Below, one piece after another: positions 8,471 to 16,712 of a stretch of DNA of 64,000 nucleotides. The stretch's first letter is position 1. Every line of letters starts with the position of its first letter. The translations under genes were made by a program, and so were the position numbers. This stretch comes from Rhizobium sp. BK418 (GTDB lineage Bacteria; Pseudomonadota; Alphaproteobacteria; Rhizobiales; Rhizobiaceae). The stretch is taken from positions 124,001 through 188,000 of the forward strand of contig NZ_SLZK01000008.1 of NCBI RefSeq assembly GCF_004341105.1, read 5' to 3'. The notes under the pieces are model-generated. The model had not been told where the DNA came from. It made no database searches and saw nothing but the letters and a program-made list of their open reading frames with translations.

Positions 8471-9433
8471 TCACGTCAAGTCCTTCGCCATCTTGAACCG
8501 ATCGAAGTACTCGCCGCTTCGAAACACAGTTTCTGGCTCGACCACCTGGAAGCCATTTTTTTCGAAGAATGAACGTGCGGTCAGACTGACCTCTGAGTAC
8601 AGTCTCTGCAGGCTGCCCGTGCGAGCTTGTGCTTCCACCGTCTGCAGGAGTTGTTTCGCCACCCCCTGCCCCAGATATCGAGGATCGACATACATCATGT
8701 CGATGTGACCATCAGGCTCCAGATCAATGAAGCCTATGGGCTTCCCATCAACGTCTGCGACCCATGTAGGCCTGCTCATCCGGCGCTGTGACCATAGCTG
8801 CCGATCGGCCTGTGCCCATGCATCAACCTGCGCGGGCGAATAGTCCCTGGCGGCAGTTTCGCGGATCGCGCGGATGAAGACATCGATCACGCTGTCCAGA
8901 TCCTGCGGACGGTACATACGGATGGAAAAGTTCACTTGGGAGAGCTGCTTCACGTATCTCAGACGGACACACGTCTTTTTCCCGAGAACAACGGGCTCGG
9001 TGCGCAGCTCCAGGCTGAAGCCGTTCCCTTCCCAGAACCGCGCCGCCGTCACATTGTCTTCAAGAACCGCCAGAAGCAGCCTTGTTGCCTTTCTCTCCTT
9101 TGCCAGCAACTCTAGCTGCGCAAGGGCGGCTCGTCCGAAACCCTTTCCGCGATCCGTGTTGTCGATGAGCATCAGGCCGATATATGCGTCTTCGGAACTC
9201 GGATAACCGAAAGCCAGATCCGCTACACCCATCAGCTTTCCTGCACCAACGATCCCGAGCTTGAGTACGTCATCCGAGGCTTGGCCAGGCGGTGCATCAT
9301 CGAGGAACTCCCACACATTCTCCATCGTCGGCAACGAGCCGGTTTCAAGAAGCACGTAATCCGTGGCAGACCGAAACACCTGAAGAACAGCCTCTGCATC
9401 CCTCTCCCGATCAAGCGGTACGAGATCCGTCAT
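8471..9433 (-). CDS. Tandem GNAT-domain N-acetyltransferase
   Basis: A protein of 320 residues with two GNAT folds in series. The first (about 1-155) has the acetyl-CoA loop RGKGFGRAAL and the motif ARFWEGNGF. The second (about 165-320) has LGQGVAKQLL and the motif RSFFEKNGF. The start at 9433 overlaps the stop of the upstream GNAT gene in an ATGA, favouring it over the ATG 12 bp further upstream. It is the third gene of a NUDIX-GNAT-GNAT operon. Acceptor substrates are unknown. Confidence 0.88.
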   Translation of the reverse strand: MTDLVPLDRERDAEAVLQVFRSATDYVLLETGSLPTMENVWEFLDDAPPGQASDDVLKLGIVGAGKLMGVADLAFGYPSSEDAYIGLMLIDNTDRGKGFGRAALAQLELLAKERKATRLLLAVLEDNVTAARFWEGNGFSLELRTEPVVLGKKTCVRLRYVKQLSQVNFSIRMYRPQDLDSVIDVFIRAIRETAARDYSPAQVDAWAQADRQLWSQRRMSRPTWVADVDGKPIGFIDLEPDGHIDMMYVDPRYLGQGVAKQLLQTVEAQARTGSLQRLYSEVSLTARSFFEKNGFQVVEPETVFRSGEYFDRFKMAKDLT

Positions 9434-9873
9434 GTCCGCCTCCACCGCATATGCAGGAGCGGGTACGGGCGACCCGCATCGTCGAAGTCGGAACGGCCCG
9501 TGATCTGAAAGCCCATCTTCTCGTAGAACATCCTGCCAGAGCTATTCTGCTCGTTCACATCGACTGTCACCTCGTCGCGATCCGACGAGAACGTCTCAAG
9601 AAGAAGGCGGCCCACGCCCTTTCCCCTGCTTCCGGCGTGGACGAACAAGGCATCGACATGATCTCCGGTCACGCCGATGAACCCGTGGGCTAGGTCGTCG
9701 GCGTCAACCGCGATTGTGAAGTTGCCCGATGGCAAATACGACTTCTCGACAAGCTCAGCGATCTCCGCGAAGTCCTTCGGCAAGAGGAAGTCGTGCGTCG
9801 CCTGAACCGAAGTGCGCCAGATCTCGAAGTTGCGCGCTAGATCTTCGCCTTTTGCCGCTCTCAGGGTGAACAT
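9430..9873 (-). CDS. GNAT-family N-acetyltransferase
   Basis: A 147-residue single-domain GNAT protein. It has the acetyl-CoA binding loop SRGKGVGRLLL preceded by the beta-4 strand VDALFVHA, and the C-terminal motif NSSGRMFYEKMGF, the arrangement seen in YjaB-type acetyltransferases. It overlaps the upstream NUDIX gene by 13 bp and the downstream tandem-GNAT gene by an ATGA, so the three genes are almost certainly translationally coupled. Substrate unknown. Confidence 0.9.
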   Translation of the reverse strand: MFTLRAAKGEDLARNFEIWRTSVQATHDFLLPKDFAEIAELVEKSYLPSGNFTIAVDADDLAHGFIGVTGDHVDALFVHAGSRGKGVGRLLLETFSSDRDEVTVDVNEQNSSGRMFYEKMGFQITGRSDFDDAGRPYPLLHMRWRRT

Positions 9874-10460
9874 GCGGCCTCCTTGAAAATGTGCAGCGCC
9901 GCATACTGAAGAAGCATGATGGTCTTGCCGTCACGGATGCGGCCATCGGCGATCATCGCCAGCGCCTCTTCGATTGTCGGCTCTAGACGTTCGATGTCTT
10001 CCCCTTCATCTGCGTTGCCCCCGCCCTCGGAGACTTCATCAGCGGCCGAATAGGCCGCCACAAAGAAGTGCAGGCGCTCCGTCACCGAGCCAGGGCTCAT
10101 GAACGCATCGAACACCTGCCTCACATCGCTGACGCGGTACCCGGTTTCCTCCTCCACCTCCGCCTGGATCCGCTCTTCCGGAGTTGCCTTGTCCAGAAGT
10201 CCGGCGGGTGTTTCGATCAGGAGATCATCATGCCCGTTGACGAAAGCAGGGTAGCGGAACTGCCGCGTGAGTAAGACCTTCCGATGCTGCAAATCGTAGA
10301 GCAGGATCGTCGCGCCATTGCCGCGGTCGTAAGTCTCTCTGCTCTGCCTCTGCCACTGTCCGTCCGTCCGTCGGAAGCTTAAGATCGTCTTCTTCAGGAC
10401 ATACCAGTCGTCCGACAGGGTGGTCACCTGCTCGACCCTAACTCGATCTGCAACAGACAT
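9861..10460 (-). CDS. NUDIX hydrolase, ADP-ribose/NudK-like
   Basis: A 199-residue NUDIX protein of the ADP-ribose/GDP-mannose pyrophosphatase type. The Nudix box lies at about residues 87-109 (GLLDKATPEERIQAEVEEET). The metal-binding core EVEEETG is intact, but the first conserved Glu is Thr and the residue before the EU pair is Ala, so the box is slightly degenerate. The preceding strand RQFRYPAFVNG matches the NudK/ADPRase group. First gene of a minus-strand operon with two acetyltransferases, possibly a nucleotide-sugar or metabolite clean-up unit (inference). Confidence 0.9.
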   Translation of the reverse strand: MSVADRVRVEQVTTLSDDWYVLKKTILSFRRTDGQWQRQSRETYDRGNGATILLYDLQHRKVLLTRQFRYPAFVNGHDDLLIETPAGLLDKATPEERIQAEVEEETGYRVSDVRQVFDAFMSPGSVTERLHFFVAAYSAADEVSEGGGNADEGEDIERLEPTIEEALAMIADGRIRDGKTIMLLQYAALHIFKEAACSP

Positions 10461-10564
10461 TCACGCTCTCCCTCATCGAGTGCGCGATATTGCATGCTTT
10501 TTCGATTCGTGCAACATGAAGAGAACAATCAGCAGGAATGGTGGAACGGCCGGAAGCCTCAACA

Positions 10565-11095
10565 ATGAACTGGAACGAAATAATCATTGGCGACATCCAC
10601 TATGCACCCGCCCCTGGTCAGTGTCTGCGTCAACTAACGGCAACGCAGCCCGTTCGGCGCGTGGATATCCGCGACCTGCTAATCCCTTCAAAATGCGAAG
10701 AGGGTATTCATCAAGCACTTGTGGACGGTGGATATGGCTTTGCTGCATCAAGGCTTGCCCAGACGTATCCCCAAGTGGCTATAGGAACGGGCTACAGTGC
10801 CGGCGGCACGCTGCTATGGAAGGCTGTTCGCTTGGGCATGCAAGTCGAGGCTCTGATATGCATTGGCTCGACAAGGCTACGTTACGAGGATCCGAAAAAT
10901 ATACAGGTCCCAACTCTTGTTGTGACAGGGGAGCACGATCCTTTTGCACCGAGTAAAGACTGGGCAACTGGAACTGCTGTTCGGCACATCGTCCTACGCG
11001 GGTGCGATCACGGGTTCTACATCGCGGACAAGGGGCGCTCCGCGGCGAGGTTCCATATTCAGGAATTCCTGCAGTCAATCGGGAGGCTAAACTGA
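10565..11095 (+). CDS. Alpha/beta-hydrolase-like protein
   Basis: A 176-residue protein. It carries GYSAGG as nucleophile elbow (about residue 85), VVTGEHDPFAP with the acid residue, and GCDHGFY with the catalytic histidine, so a complete Ser-Asp-His triad can be assigned. It resembles small dienelactone-hydrolase-like proteins but is short. The ATG at 10565 is preferred over 10538 because the first nine residues of the longer form are unlike the fold. It is divergent from the NUDIX operon and lies just upstream of the DeoR gene. Confidence 0.65.
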   Translation: MNWNEIIIGDIHYAPAPGQCLRQLTATQPVRRVDIRDLLIPSKCEEGIHQALVDGGYGFAASRLAQTYPQVAIGTGYSAGGTLLWKAVRLGMQVEALICIGSTRLRYEDPKNIQVPTLVVTGEHDPFAPSKDWATGTAVRHIVLRGCDHGFYIADKGRSAARFHIQEFLQSIGRLN

Positions 11096-11174
11096 CGAGC
11101 CACTGCGGACTGGAGCCAGGTGCAATGGAGATTGCAAAGGTCCCCGAAGAATTCATTTCAAAAGGAAGCTCCAC

Positions 11175-11936
11175 ATGCTGACCACTGAGCGCAAGGCGCT
11201 GCTCCTCGACAGTCTCGGCAAGGAAGGCCGGATCATTGCGAAGGAGTTCAGCCAGAAGCTGGGGCTTTCCGAAGACACCATCCGCCGCGACCTTCGGGAG
11301 TTGGCAGGCGAAGGACTGCTTCAACGCGTGCACGGCGGCGCTCTTCCAGCCTCCAAGGCGCTCGCAGATCTTCCGACACGCCGTAATGTTTCCGCCGACG
11401 ACAAGGCGGAGATCGCCAAGATCGCCGCCGGTATGGTCAAAGAGGGACAAATCGTCTTCCTGGACGGTGGCACGACGACGATCAGGCTCGCACGCGCCCT
11501 GCCGAAGGCCCTGAAGGCCACCATTGTGACCCACAGCCCCGACGTCGCAACCGCGCTTCTTGATCATCCGGGCGTGGACGTGGAGTTGATCGGCGGTCGC
11601 ATCTTCAAGCATTCAAACGTCTCTGTCGGCACAGTTGCCATCGAAGCCATCGGCCAGATCCGCACGGACCTGTACTTCATGGGCGTGACCGGCATCCATC
11701 CGGAGCACGGCCTGACAACTGGAGACCGTGAGGAAGCAGCGGTGAAGCGGGCGATCTGCCGCCAGGCTGCGGAGACCATCGTGCTTGGCTCACGGGAAAA
11801 GCTCGGTGCCGTATCCGCCTACAGCGTTGTCGGCCTCGATGAGGTCGATGTGCTTGTCGTCAGCAGGAAGTGCCCGGCGGACCTGCTCAGCCCGCTTCGC
11901 CGAGCTCCCGTGCAGATCATCGGCACATCCTCGTGA
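11175..11936 (+). CDS. DeoR-family transcriptional regulator
   Basis: A 253-residue regulator of standard DeoR length. The N-terminal winged HTH (about 5-60, LGLSEDTIRRDLRELAGEGL then QRVHGGALP) is followed by the sugar-phosphate-sensing DeoRC domain (about 75-235) with the FLDGGTTTIRLA motif. It has a good ribosome-binding site (AAAGGA). Family members normally repress sugar or nucleoside catabolic genes and respond to phosphorylated sugars. The genes downstream (cupin, GNAT, DUF523, methyltransferase) are not a sugar pathway, so its target is unclear. Confidence 0.92.
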   Translation: MLTTERKALLLDSLGKEGRIIAKEFSQKLGLSEDTIRRDLRELAGEGLLQRVHGGALPASKALADLPTRRNVSADDKAEIAKIAAGMVKEGQIVFLDGGTTTIRLARALPKALKATIVTHSPDVATALLDHPGVDVELIGGRIFKHSNVSVGTVAIEAIGQIRTDLYFMGVTGIHPEHGLTTGDREEAAVKRAICRQAAETIVLGSREKLGAVSAYSVVGLDEVDVLVVSRKCPADLLSPLRRAPVQIIGTSS

Positions 11937-11990
11937 ACGGGATGGGAGGCGCAGCTTTGGTGGCGCTCGAGGGCGCGATCTGAGGGAAGC

Positions 11991-12344
11991 ATGATTATAG
12001 GGAGAGAGACTGCACCCCACTATACCTGGGGAGACAGGTGCGACGGCTGGCCGCTCGTTCAAGGAGAGGATCTCCTCGTCGTTGAGGAGCGGATGCCGCC
12101 AGGCACTGCCGAGACTCGGCACTATCACGTCCACGCGCGACAGTTCTTCTACGTTCTTTCCGGCGCGCTCTCGCTGGAAGTGGACGGGCAGACTTACGAG
12201 CTCCTGTCGCATAAAGGGGTTGAGGTCGCAGCGCGCAAGCCGCATCAGGTGCGCAACAATAGTGAGAACGACGTTGTGTTCCTGGTGGTCTCGTCGCCCA
12301 CTAGCCGGTGCGATCGCCACGACGTGCTGGAGGATCGCGCATGA
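11991..12344 (+). CDS. Single-domain cupin protein
   Basis: A 117-residue cupin. The two cupin motifs are visible: RHYHVHARQFFYVLSGAL with two histidines and a Gln in place of the usual Glu, and PHQVRNN with the distal His. It starts 54 bp after the DeoR stop and ends in an ATGA overlap with the GNAT gene. Single cupins of this kind are metal-binding isomerases, dioxygenases or sensors; the role here is not evident. Confidence 0.85.
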   Translation: MIIGRETAPHYTWGDRCDGWPLVQGEDLLVVEERMPPGTAETRHYHVHARQFFYVLSGALSLEVDGQTYELLSHKGVEVAARKPHQVRNNSENDVVFLVVSSPTSRCDRHDVLEDRA

Positions 12345-12838
12345 GGATAAGACCCGCTACGGCATTGGACGCCGAGGAAGGTGCCACCCTCCTTCGCCGC
12401 TCGATCACGGATCTATGCAGCATGGATCATGGAGGCGACGCGTCAGCTATAGACGCCTGGACGGCGAACAAGACATCTAGATCGTGGATGAGCTGGCTGG
12501 AGACACAGCCCTTCTTCTACATCGTCGAGGACCGCGACCTGCTTGCTGGCGTCTGCTTGATGAGCTCCGCCGGCGAGATCCTGCTGAACTACGTCCACCC
12601 AGACTTTCGCTTCCGCGGTGTTAGCAAGATGATGCTCTGCGAGATGGAGAACGCTGCGAGGAGGACTACAATAAGCGCGCTCCGCGTCAGTAGCACCAGA
12701 ACAGCTTATCGATTTTACACCGCCGCGGGTTTCGTCGAGGTAGCAACGGGCAAGCCACAACTGCTACAGAAGCCTCTGAACCCATTTGGAACGCAAGGCA
12801 AAGGACCCTCTGCACTCCGTCACCGGACGCCTCGATGA
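12341..12838 (+). CDS. GNAT-family N-acetyltransferase
   Basis: A 165-residue GNAT protein. LLNYVHPDFRFRGVSKMML contains the beta-4 strand and acetyl-CoA loop, and RTAYRFYTAAGF is the C-terminal motif. The ATG at 12341 forms an ATGA overlap with the cupin stop, and the gene itself ends in an ATGA overlap with the DUF523 gene, so I chose it over the longer ORF start at 12308. Substrate unknown. Confidence 0.88.
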   Translation: MRIRPATALDAEEGATLLRRSITDLCSMDHGGDASAIDAWTANKTSRSWMSWLETQPFFYIVEDRDLLAGVCLMSSAGEILLNYVHPDFRFRGVSKMMLCEMENAARRTTISALRVSSTRTAYRFYTAAGFVEVATGKPQLLQKPLNPFGTQGKGPSALRHRTPR

Positions 12839-13383
12839 TCCGAAAAGTTCTCGTCTCGTCGTGCCTGCTGGGCCGGAACGTCCGCTACGACGGAAGCTAC
12901 AAGCTTGCCGAGCATCCGGTACTGGACCGGTGGCAGAGCGAGGGCCGCATCGTGTCTATATGTCCCGAGCTCACGGTTGGCTTCCCAACACCGCGACCGT
13001 CTGCTGAGTTGACGACAGGATCCGGCGAAGATGTGCTGCGAGGCAAAGGATCTGTACTCGAACAAACCGGGAGGGACGTGACCAGTCTCTACATCGACGG
13101 CGCGGCCGCCGCTCTTGAACTGGCTCTGTCACATGGATGCAAATACGCCGTCCTTACCGATGGCAGTCCTTCCTGTGGGAGTTCCTTTGTTTATGACGGT
13201 TCCTTCCAAGGCAACACCATCTCCGGCAATGGCGTGACCGCGAGCTTTCTGAAGCAAGCAGGCATCGCTGTCTTCAGCCAGAAGCAGATTGAGGAACTTG
13301 ATTTGATCCTGAGAGAAAATGAAGCGCAGGAGAGAGCGGACGATACTTTCAGTGGTTCACCGGACCTTGAGGTAAGGGCATGA
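12835..13383 (+). CDS. DUF523 family protein (YbbK-like)
   Basis: A 182-residue protein with the hallmarks of DUF523: an N-terminal SSCLLG, then SICPELTVGFPTPRPSAE, and DGSPSCGSSFVYDG with paired cysteines. The conserved cysteines suggest metal or thiol chemistry, but the family's biochemical function is not established to my knowledge. It overlaps its upstream and downstream genes by ATGA, placing it in the middle of a coupled four-gene operon. Confidence 0.9.
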   Translation: MIRKVLVSSCLLGRNVRYDGSYKLAEHPVLDRWQSEGRIVSICPELTVGFPTPRPSAELTTGSGEDVLRGKGSVLEQTGRDVTSLYIDGAAAALELALSHGCKYAVLTDGSPSCGSSFVYDGSFQGNTISGNGVTASFLKQAGIAVFSQKQIEELDLILRENEAQERADDTFSGSPDLEVRA

Positions 13384-13978
13384 TAAAAGGAACGCTGGGG
13401 TACGGCAGGGATGCAAAGGCGTTGGCACATCAATATGAGAGTATCACCTTCGATGAAGTGCACCGTGACGTGATCCACCTCTTCCCGCGACAGTCAGCGC
13501 GTGTCCTCGACATTGGCGCTGGCACAGGACGGGACGCCGCAGCACTCGCTGCGCTTGGTCATGAAGTCGTCGCGGTAGAGCCAACTGATGAGCTTCGACA
13601 CGAAGGAATGCGCCTACATGCCGGACAGCCGATCGAATGGGTGCCGACCACCTTCCTGATCTGCGGCAGCTACATGCGGCTCAAAGCCGCTTCAACCTCA
13701 TCCTGCTGACGGCGGTTTGGATGCATCTGGACGCTGAGGAGCGGCGCTTGGCTATGAGATCTGTGGCGGGGCTGCTCCATGCCGATGGTAGGATCAGCAT
13801 GTCCTTACGCCACGGCCCCGTTCCCGCGGGGCGGAGGATGTTTGATGTTTCGGCCGAGGAAACGATCAAGCTTGCTGCATCTCACGACCTCCACGCGATC
13901 AATGTTATGGAAAGAGACGATATGCTCGGTCGCCCCGACATCCGTTGGAGCTTTCTTGTTCTTGAAACGCGGGCTTGA
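13380..13978 (+). pseudogene. SAM-dependent methyltransferase with a -1 frameshift
   Basis: The first frame gives MIKGTLGYGRDAKALAHQYE and the SAM-binding motif I VLDIGAGTGR (about residues 42-51), then EVVAVEPTDE. After IEWV near position 13640 the frame changes; in the -1 frame the protein continues DHLPDLRQLHAAQSRFNLIL, then AVWMHLDAEER and FLVLETRA to the stop at 13978. The combined length (about 198 residues) is normal for the family. A single base is missing, so the gene is either inactivated or misread in sequencing. It overlaps DUF523 by ATGA. Confidence 0.8.
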
Positions 13979-14057
13979 CCACAGCAACTGGGGCCTACGG
14001 TGTGGCAGTTGATGGGAGCAGGACTGCCGACCCTGTTAGAGAGCGAAAGACGACAGT

Positions 14058-14083
14058 TGGCGGCCGCACCACTTCGGCCGCCA
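14058..14083. terminator. Hairpin between convergent genes
   Basis: A perfect 9-bp stem (TGGCGGCCG with CGGCCGCCA) and 8-nt loop sits between the methyltransferase (+, ending 13978) and the AhpD-like gene (-, ending 14114). There is no clear T-run on the + side. Position between convergent stops supports a shared termination structure. Confidence 0.55.
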
Positions 14084-14113
14084 TTCGCCTTATTAATCGT
14101 GTCGCGCTAGGAT

Positions 14114-14650
14114 CTAGACGCGTTCGACCTTCGGGAAATCAAGCGTCGTTCCGACGATGTTGTTGACGCTATTGGTCAGGATATTGATTGCGACATGCGC
14201 TACAGTTTCCAGGATCTCAGCATCCGACAATCCATAGGAGCGCGCCGTTTCAAGAGCTGGCGCCGAAGCCTGTCCATGTGTCGCGTTGATGGCAAGTGCC
14301 AGGTCGAGGACGACTTGGATTTTCGCGTCCGAGGTGTGGCCACTCTGTGCTGAGGCGCGGTCCTCTGCGGAAACACCGACTGCACGTGCCGCACCGGTGT
14401 GGGCGGCAAGGCAGTAGTCGCAGCCATTGGCAGCCGCAATAGCGATGGCGATCTGCTCCTGAGCCTGCGGGCTCAGCACACCATCATGCAGAAGGCGCTT
14501 GCTGCCGGTGTACACATCCAGCGCGGCCGGAGCATGCGCGAGAACGCGGAATAGATTTGGCACCTTGCCCATGGAGGCCTTCGCGCCGGCAAAGACTTCG
14601 GCAACATGCGGCGTGACGTCTTCATCGGAAAGAGTGGTAATGGCAGACAT
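14114..14650 (-). CDS. Carboxymuconolactone decarboxylase/AhpD-family protein
   Basis: A 178-residue protein of the peroxidase-related AhpD group. The redox motif is Cys77-x-x-Cys80 with His84 (CDYCLAAH), giving a likely thiol-peroxidase active site. Start at 14650 is backed by the ribosome-binding site AAGGAG eight bases upstream; the longer ORF runs back into the hydrolase gene. It is second in a two-gene unit with the alpha/beta hydrolase at 14706-15524. A close paralogue lies at 35141-35686. Likely role: reduction of peroxides or reactive electrophiles (inference). Confidence 0.92.
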   Translation of the reverse strand: MSAITTLSDEDVTPHVAEVFAGAKASMGKVPNLFRVLAHAPAALDVYTGSKRLLHDGVLSPQAQEQIAIAIAAANGCDYCLAAHTGAARAVGVSAEDRASAQSGHTSDAKIQVVLDLALAINATHGQASAPALETARSYGLSDAEILETVAHVAINILTNSVNNIVGTTLDFPKVERV

Positions 14651-14705
14651 GATCATTCTCCTTGGTGGGATCGTGGATTGGTCGGTTTGTGACGAGTTTT
14701 CTAAT

Positions 14706-15524
14706 TCAGCCTTCCAGGAACTGCTCGACGTCGCGCGAGAAGCTTTCAATTTCCTGGAACAGGAATGCATGACCCGAATCCGGATAGAGTATGAGCTTGG
14801 CATCGGGTGCTTGCTGCGACAGCACGTAAGAGCGAAAGGCCGGGATCATCACGTCATGCGCGCCATTGGTGACCAGTATGGGCAGCCTGAGTTCGCTCGC
14901 CCGGTGCAATATGCCGGGCCAGGAAGAGATCGCCTTCACCTGCATCATCAGTGCTAGCGGTGACGTTGCCGGTCCACAATCGGGCTGTAACCGGATACGG
15001 GCGAGAGAGGAGCGGCCTGCGGCGGTGGCGCATTCGCTTGATGGATAGAACAGGAAAAGAAAGTCGTCCTCGTCATTCTCGCTCTTCGTCATGACGTGCG
15101 GCACGCGTGGATGTTGCTGCGGACCTTCTGCAACGGGTCCGGGACTTGAGCCCGCGACGATCAGCCGGCGGACCAGATGTGGGAAGTTCAGTGCAAACTC
15201 CAGGCCAACCGCTCCACCCAACGACCAGCCGAGGACATCAACCTGAGACAACCCGAGCACTGCCACGACGTCGGCAGCGATGGCTGCCATCCCGCCGATG
15301 GTCGCCGGCACGGTGCCGTTCGATCGTCCAACGCCGGCGCTGTCGAAGCGAATGATGCGGCGATCCTTGGCAATCGCTGCAATGAAAGCCGGATCCCAAT
15401 CATCCATGGTGCCTCGAAAGCGCTGCAGGAGAAGGAGCGGGATGCCTCCTTGCGGTCCGTCGAGGCGGATGGCGAGCCGGCCATGGCTGGTCTCGATTCC
15501 ATCATTGTATCTGGAAGAGAACAT
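14706..15524 (-). CDS. Alpha/beta hydrolase
   Basis: A 272-residue alpha/beta-fold hydrolase. The nucleophile elbow is GWSLGG with Ser101; the acid is likely Asp224 (NGAHDVMIP) and the base His252 (DSGHAFLF). The oxyanion region reads LLLQRFRG rather than HGxxG, as in a subgroup of stress-associated hydrolases. It is the first gene of a unit with the downstream AhpD-like gene, and a dyad similar to one at 21024 lies 66-98 bp upstream. Substrate unknown. Confidence 0.9.
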   Translation of the reverse strand: MFSSRYNDGIETSHGRLAIRLDGPQGGIPLLLLQRFRGTMDDWDPAFIAAIAKDRRIIRFDSAGVGRSNGTVPATIGGMAAIAADVVAVLGLSQVDVLGWSLGGAVGLEFALNFPHLVRRLIVAGSSPGPVAEGPQQHPRVPHVMTKSENDEDDFLFLFYPSSECATAAGRSSLARIRLQPDCGPATSPLALMMQVKAISSWPGILHRASELRLPILVTNGAHDVMIPAFRSYVLSQQAPDAKLILYPDSGHAFLFQEIESFSRDVEQFLEG

Positions 15525-15589
15525 GAGGTTTTCCTTTCATCACCCGCTGTGAGGTCTCCTGATGAAAGAAAATAGATCTGGTCGGCCTC

Positions 15590-15622
15590 GTCTTGAATGA
15601 CATAGAACCGTCAATTCAGGAC
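15590..15622. promoter_or_regulatory. Candidate operator dyad, shared with 21024-21060
   Basis: An imperfect inverted repeat: GTCTTGAATGAC on the left and GTCAATTCAGGAC on the right, separated by 8 bp. The right arm is the exact reverse complement of the 13-mer GTCCTGAATTGAC found in the dyad at 21024-21060. It lies upstream of the hydrolase-AhpD unit and just past the end of the GlxA-type regulator gene. Confidence 0.6.
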
Positions 15623-15629
15623 GCGGGCG

Positions 15630-16592
15630 TCAATGCACCAGATCAGGGTCTTCGACGCCCTCTATCAGCTTCAGGCTGCGGCGCAGGCCCTGCGGCGGCT
15701 GGCCGAAAAAGCGTAAGAATGCTCGACGCATCCGGTCGCGGTCAGCAAAGCCGGTATCGCGGGCAACGATGTCGAGGGGATGACGACCGTCTTCGAGCAT
15801 CACTTTTGCCGCCTCGAGCCGCAGGCGCTCCACGGCCTTAGCAGGCGACTGCCCCGTCTCCTCGCGAAACAGGCGACTAAACTGGCGCGGGCTGAGGCTT
15901 GCGGCTTCCGCCAGTTCCTCCACCGTTAGCGGATTTCGAAGATGTTCCTTGGCATAGACAAGCGCACGCCGCACCCGGTCCGAGCGCGGCTCCAGCTCCA
16001 GGAGCGCCGAAAACTGCGACTGCCCTCCTGGCCGCCGGTGGTACACCACCAGCTTGCGCGCAATGGATCGCGAAAGCTCGGCACCATGATCGTCCTCTAT
16101 CAGTGCCAGCGTCAGATCGATAGCGGAACTCATGCCCGCCGACGTCCAGATCGAGCCGTCCTGGATGAAGATGCGGTCGTCATCGACATGGACATTGGGA
16201 AACCGTTCCTGCAGGCTGCGCGCGTGAGCCCAGTGGGTGGTGGCGCTTTTTCCATCCAGAAGACCAGCCTCGGCCAGCAAAAATGCGCCGGTGCAGACGC
16301 CGGCCACCCTCCGGCTCTCACGCCCCGCGCGGGCGATGTAATCCCTCAAAACCGGAGAGACAGGCTTAGGAAGCAATTCGCCGACGACCATCAACGTATC
16401 CGGGAAATCCATGAGCGGCTGTGTTTCAATGCCGATGCCAAGCGACGACCGAATTGAACCACCGTTCTCAGACATGACGGTCAGCCGGTATACCTCGCTG
16501 CCGAGGGTCTCGTTGGCGAATTCAAAGGCGCTTAATGCGGCCATACCCATCACCTGGAACCCATTCTCCATAATGAAGCCAATGTGGCGCAT
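15630..16592 (-). CDS. GlxA-family transcriptional regulator (DJ-1/AraC)
   Basis: A 320-residue fusion of an N-terminal DJ-1/PfpI-like domain (about 1-195; VCTGAFLLAEAGLLDGKSAT holds the nucleophile-elbow cysteine and the following ATTHW is family-typical) and a C-terminal AraC-type double HTH (about 215-305; LTVEELAEAASLSPRQFSRL, then DRDRMRRAFLRFFGQPP). Such proteins activate neighbouring catabolic or stress genes. It is divergent from the SDR at 16713, with a long perfect inverted repeat between them, and upstream of the hydrolase-AhpD unit on the same strand. Confidence 0.93.
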   Translation of the reverse strand: MRHIGFIMENGFQVMGMAALSAFEFANETLGSEVYRLTVMSENGGSIRSSLGIGIETQPLMDFPDTLMVVGELLPKPVSPVLRDYIARAGRESRRVAGVCTGAFLLAEAGLLDGKSATTHWAHARSLQERFPNVHVDDDRIFIQDGSIWTSAGMSSAIDLTLALIEDDHGAELSRSIARKLVVYHRRPGGQSQFSALLELEPRSDRVRRALVYAKEHLRNPLTVEELAEAASLSPRQFSRLFREETGQSPAKAVERLRLEAAKVMLEDGRHPLDIVARDTGFADRDRMRRAFLRFFGQPPQGLRRSLKLIEGVEDPDLVH

Positions 16593-16672
16593 GTTACTTC
16601 CCCTGTCCTGTTTTGCTGTTTCTATGTCATTTCAGCCATAACTGTCTACGGCTAATGTCCCTCCATCGAAAC

Positions 16673-16695
16673 ATGGATTGGACGTTCCAATCCAT
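16673..16695. promoter_or_regulatory. Perfect 10-bp inverted repeat, candidate operator
   Basis: ATGGATTGGA and TCCAATCCAT are exact reverse complements separated by 3 bp. The element ends 17 bp before the SDR start and just upstream of its AAGGAG ribosome-binding site, between divergent GlxA and SDR genes. Position and symmetry suggest a repressor or activator site; a 5'UTR hairpin is also possible. Confidence 0.65.
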
Positions 16696-16712
16696 CATCA
16701 AAGGAGCGAAAA

